This document shows, piece by piece, positions 61,536 through 64,000 of a stretch of 64,000 nucleotides of DNA. Under the pieces are notes generated by a model, which searched no databases, was not told the origin of the DNA, and was given only the letters and a program-made list of their open reading frames with translations. Numbering within the stretch: the first letter of the stretch is position 1; each line of letters starts with the position of its first letter. A program made the position numbers and the translations under genes. The DNA is from JADZAI01 sp047602465 (GTDB taxonomy: Bacteria; Pseudomonadota; Alphaproteobacteria; Micropepsales; Micropepsaceae). The stretch spans positions 2,356,001 through 2,420,000 of the forward strand of contig JASGHF010000001.1 of assembly GCA_047602465.1 (NCBI GenBank), in the 5' to 3' direction.

Positions 61536-62624
61536 ATGACCGACACAACCGCGCTTGAGGGCGATCTGCTTTCGCGCATCGCCGCGTCCGAAGACGATGC
61601 GGCGCTTGAAGCCGTGCGCGTGCATGCGCTGGGCAAGAAGGGCGTCGTTTCCGAACTGCTGAAGACGCTGGGCGCGCTGGACCCCGAGGCGCGCAAGACC
61701 GCCGGCCCCGCCTTCAACGCGCTGCGCGACCGGGTCACCGCCGCCATCGGCGACAAGAAGCAGGCGCTGAGCGATGCGACGCTGCAGCGCCGGCTGGAGA
61801 CCGAGCGCGTGGACGTGACGCTGCCGGCGCCGGCCTATGCGCTGGACCCCGGTGCGGGGCGCATCCATCCCGTATCCCAGGTGACGGACGAGCTGATCGC
61901 GATCTTCGCCGATATGGGCTTTGCGCTGGCCGAAGGGCCGGATGTCGAGCGCGACGACTACAATTTCACGATGCTGAACATTCCCGCCGAACATCCGGCG
62001 CGGCAGATGCACGACACGTTCTATCTGACCGAGCGGGCCGACGGTTCGCGCCCGGTGCTGCGCACGCATACCTCGCCGGTGCAGATCCGCACGATGCTGA
62101 AGCAGAAGCCGCCCATCCGCATCATCGCGCCGGGCCGCACCTATCGCAGCGACAGCGACCAGACCCACACGCCGATGTTCCACCAGGTGGAAGGTCTGGT
62201 GATCGACGAGGCGACCCATATGGGCCACCTGAAATGGGTGCTGGAAGAGTTCTGCAAGGCGTTCTTCGAAGTGCCGAATGTGAAGATGCGCTTCCGCGCC
62301 TCGCACTTCCCGTTCACCGAGCCTTCGGCGGAAGTCGACATCCAGTGCGACCGTTCCGGCCCGACCGTGAAGTTCGGCGAGGGGAATGACTGGCTGGAGA
62401 TTCTGGGCTGCGGGATGGTGCATCCCAAGGTCATCGCGAATTGCGGCCTCGACCCCGACAAATATCAGGGCTTCGCGTTCGGCTGCGGCATCGACCGCCT
62501 GGCGATGCTGAAATACGGCCTGCCGGACCTGCGCGCCTTTTTCGACAGCGATCTGCGCTGGTTGAAGCATTACGGCTTCGGCGTGCTGGAGCAGCCCTCG
62601 CTCTCCGGGGGGCTGACGCGATGA
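61536..62624 (+). CDS. pheS: Phenylalanine--tRNA ligase alpha subunit
   Basis: 362 aa. Charges tRNA-Phe with phenylalanine as an alpha2-beta2 enzyme. The N-terminal coiled coil is followed by the class II catalytic core: RMHDTFYLTER-like motif 1 (ARQMHDTFYLTERADGSRPV), motif 2 RTYRSDSDQTHTPMFHQVEG, and motif 3 GFAFGCGIDRLAMLKYGLPD. Length is typical. It overlaps the ASCH gene by four bases (ATGA) and pheT lies beyond that gene. Confidence 0.97.
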   Translation: MTDTTALEGDLLSRIAASEDDAALEAVRVHALGKKGVVSELLKTLGALDPEARKTAGPAFNALRDRVTAAIGDKKQALSDATLQRRLETERVDVTLPAPAYALDPGAGRIHPVSQVTDELIAIFADMGFALAEGPDVERDDYNFTMLNIPAEHPARQMHDTFYLTERADGSRPVLRTHTSPVQIRTMLKQKPPIRIIAPGRTYRSDSDQTHTPMFHQVEGLVIDEATHMGHLKWVLEEFCKAFFEVPNVKMRFRASHFPFTEPSAEVDIQCDRSGPTVKFGEGNDWLEILGCGMVHPKVIANCGLDPDKYQGFAFGCGIDRLAMLKYGLPDLRAFFDSDLRWLKHYGFGVLEQPSLSGGLTR

Positions 62625-63025
62625 GCGCGGCGGCGGAGAAGTACGCAGGCGTGCTGCGCTTCAGCTTCGGCGACAATCCGGCGCTGGCGGATGAATTGCT
62701 GGCGCTGGTGCTGGAAGGCAAGAAGACCGCGACCTGCGGCGACTGGGCCGAGACCGAGCAGACCTATGGCATCATGAAGCCGGGCGATCTGGCGGTCGTG
62801 AAGGACGGCGCGGGGCGTGAGGCCTGTGTCATCGAGACGATCGAAGTGACCAAGCGGCGCTTCTGCGATGTCGATGCGACGTTCGCGTTCGAAGAGGGCG
62901 AGGATGACCGCACGCTGGACAGCTGGCGGCGCGAGCATCGCCGCTATTTCGAACGCAATGGCGGATGGTCAGAAGATATGTGGCTGGCGTGCGAACGCTT
63001 CCGCCTGGTTGAGGTGCTGCCGTGA
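62621..63025 (+). CDS. ASCH domain protein inside the pheST operon
   Basis: 134 aa of the ASCH superfamily (PUA-like beta barrel), with the characteristic GKKTATCGDWAE, IMKPGDLAVVKDGAGREACV and VTKRRFCDVDATFAFEEGED, and the Trp/Arg-rich C-terminus SWRREHRRYFERNGGWSEDM. ASCH proteins bind RNA or act on modified nucleosides (some hydrolyse N4-acetylcytidine). The start overlaps the pheS stop (ATGA) and its stop overlaps the pheT start (GTGA), so translation of the three genes is coupled. That tight fit suggests a role near tRNA or translation, which is inference. Confidence 0.9.
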   Translation: MSAAAEKYAGVLRFSFGDNPALADELLALVLEGKKTATCGDWAETEQTYGIMKPGDLAVVKDGAGREACVIETIEVTKRRFCDVDATFAFEEGEDDRTLDSWRREHRRYFERNGGWSEDMWLACERFRLVEVLP

Positions 63026-64000
63026 AGTTCACGCTTTCCTGGCTGAAGTCGCATCTTGCGACCGACGTGACGGTCGAAGAGATCGGGCAGACGCTGACCC
63101 GCATCGGGCTGGAGGTCGAATCCATCGAGGACCGCGCTGCGGACCTCTCTGCGTTCAGGGTCGCCTATGTGAAGGCGGCGGCGCGGCATCCGAACGCCGA
63201 CAAGCTGCAGGTCTGTCAGGTCGAAACGGCCGAGGGCGACGTGGAGGTCGTGTGCGGCGCGCCGAATGCGCGCGCCGGCATCAAGGTGGTGTTCGCGCCG
63301 GTCGGCAGCGTCATCCCGGCGAGCGGACTTGAGCTGAAGGCGGGCGCCATTCGCGGCGTCGTCTCCAACGGCATGCTGTGTTCGGCGCGCGAACTGAAGC
63401 TGGGCGAGGATCACGACGGGATCATCGAGCTGCCTGCGGACGCGCCGGTGGGCGCGAAGCTGTCGGATGTGCTGGGGCTTGGCGATCCGGTGATCGACAT
63501 CGCGATCACGCCGAACCGGGGCGACTGCAACGGCGTCGCGGGCGTGGCGCGCGATCTGGCCGCGGCCGGCATCGGCCATGTCGTGACGGCGGAAATCGAG
63601 CCGGTTGCCGGCAGCTTCAATTCGCCGGTGAAGACGCATGTGGCGACGGATGGCTGCATGCTGTTCGAGGGGCGCTTCATTCGCGGCGTGAAGAACGGAC
63701 CATCGCCGGCCTGGGTGCAGAACCGGCTGCGCGCCGTGGGCCTCCGCCCGATTTCGGCGCTGGTGGATGTGACCAATCTCATCAGCCTGGACCGGGCGCG
63801 GCCGCTGCATGTCTATGATGCGGCGAAGGTGAAAGGCGATCTGACGGCGCGGCTGGCGAAGCCGGGCGAGACGCTGCTGGCGCTCGACGGCAAATCCTAT
63901 GTGCTGGACGGCGAGATGGTGGTGATCGCCGACGAGAGCGGCGCGCTCGGCATCGGCGGCGTGATGGGCGGCGAGTCGACGGGCTGCACAGAGACGACGA
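63022..64000 (+). CDS. pheT: Phenylalanine--tRNA ligase beta subunit, cut by window end
   Basis: A GTG start at 63022 overlaps the ASCH stop. 326 codons are present with no stop before the window edge; a full gene has about 800. The frame gives KFTLSWLKSHLATDVTVEEI, the EMAP/tRNA-binding OB fold (HPNADKLQVCQVE, VVCGAPNARAGIKVVFAPVG, GVVSNGMLCSARELKLGEDH), ITPNRGDCNGVAGVARDL, and the start of the B3/B4 editing domain (RPISALVDVTNLI). The C-terminal catalytic-like core lies outside. It acts with PheS in the alpha2-beta2 enzyme and edits mischarged Tyr-tRNA-Phe. Confidence 0.95.
   Translation, partial: MKFTLSWLKSHLATDVTVEEIGQTLTRIGLEVESIEDRAADLSAFRVAYVKAAARHPNADKLQVCQVETAEGDVEVVCGAPNARAGIKVVFAPVGSVIPASGLELKAGAIRGVVSNGMLCSARELKLGEDHDGIIELPADAPVGAKLSDVLGLGDPVIDIAITPNRGDCNGVAGVARDLAAAGIGHVVTAEIEPVAGSFNSPVKTHVATDGCMLFEGRFIRGVKNGPSPAWVQNRLRAVGLRPISALVDVTNLISLDRARPLHVYDAAKVKGDLTARLAKPGETLLALDGKSYVLDGEMVVIADESGALGIGGVMGGESTGCTETT

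Overview
The window is chromosomal DNA of high GC from an alphaproteobacterium. The best marker is gcrA (5999-6469, minus), the cell-cycle regulator typical of that class. The phoR/phoU/phoB block, argD-argF-hslO, the KatG/OxyR pair and rpmI-rplT-pheS-pheT fit the same assignment. I see no phage, IS element, CRISPR array, rRNA or tRNA. The genus cannot be fixed from sequence alone.

Layout. 1-2 kb: a PPC-repeat secreted protein broken by a one-base frameshift, and a small hypothetical gene. 2.2-6.5 kb: a dienelactone hydrolase, then phoR, phoU and phoB without any pst transporter genes, ending at a terminator shared with gcrA. 6.7-9.9 kb: argD-argF and hslO. 9.9-16.7 kb: a small secreted protein, a thiolase, a basic mini-protein, a YbaL-type K+/H+ antiporter, an adenine/adenosine deaminase and an acyl-CoA synthetase. 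The synthetase is in an operon with a wax-ester synthase/DGAT (16.7-18.2 kb). 18.4-23.9 kb: a VOC protein, divergent oxyR/katG and an aldehyde dehydrogenase. 24-30 kb: a nuclease/phosphatase and an RND efflux operon (MFP lipoprotein, pump, TetR) preceded by a cluster of CTAG-containing repeats.

The most unusual part is 30.3-44.0 kb. It holds a 1758-residue DUF4062-like/nSTAND NTPase/TM/WD40/Sel1 protein, a TPR-S/SLOG protein, two paralogous membrane-anchored FHA/trypsin-like proteases (with a GNAT gene between them) and a TPR-Ser/Thr kinase. Together these look like a phospho-signalling, NTPase and protease sensor-effector (conflict-type) system. The kinase would phosphorylate, the FHA domains would read the phosphothreonine, the STAND NTPase would act as a switch, and the proteases would be effectors or processors. 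This wiring is inferred.

44.3-51.5 kb: rnk, then a three-gene operon of transglutaminase-like/DUF2126 protein, circularly permuted ATP-grasp/alpha-E protein (carrying a one-base frameshift) and a second transglutaminase. This is an uncharacterised peptide-bond-forming and cleaving cassette. 51.8-54.5 kb: a small secreted protein and alkylation repair (Ada/AlkA fusion, Ogt). 54.7-59.2 kb: a TPR protein with the N-terminal module of CadC/cyclase-like regulators, an SDR, a uridine-kinase-like protein, a 26-residue membrane mini-protein and an aldo/keto reductase. 59.3-60.7 kb: a small islet with a YefM-YoeB toxin-antitoxin pair and a lower-GC Cys-rich protein. 60.8-64.0 kb: rpmI, rplT, pheS, an ASCH-domain gene and pheT, which runs off the window.

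Intergenic spaces carry three families of dispersed hairpin repeats (A, B, C), with compensatory changes in the stems of families A and C.
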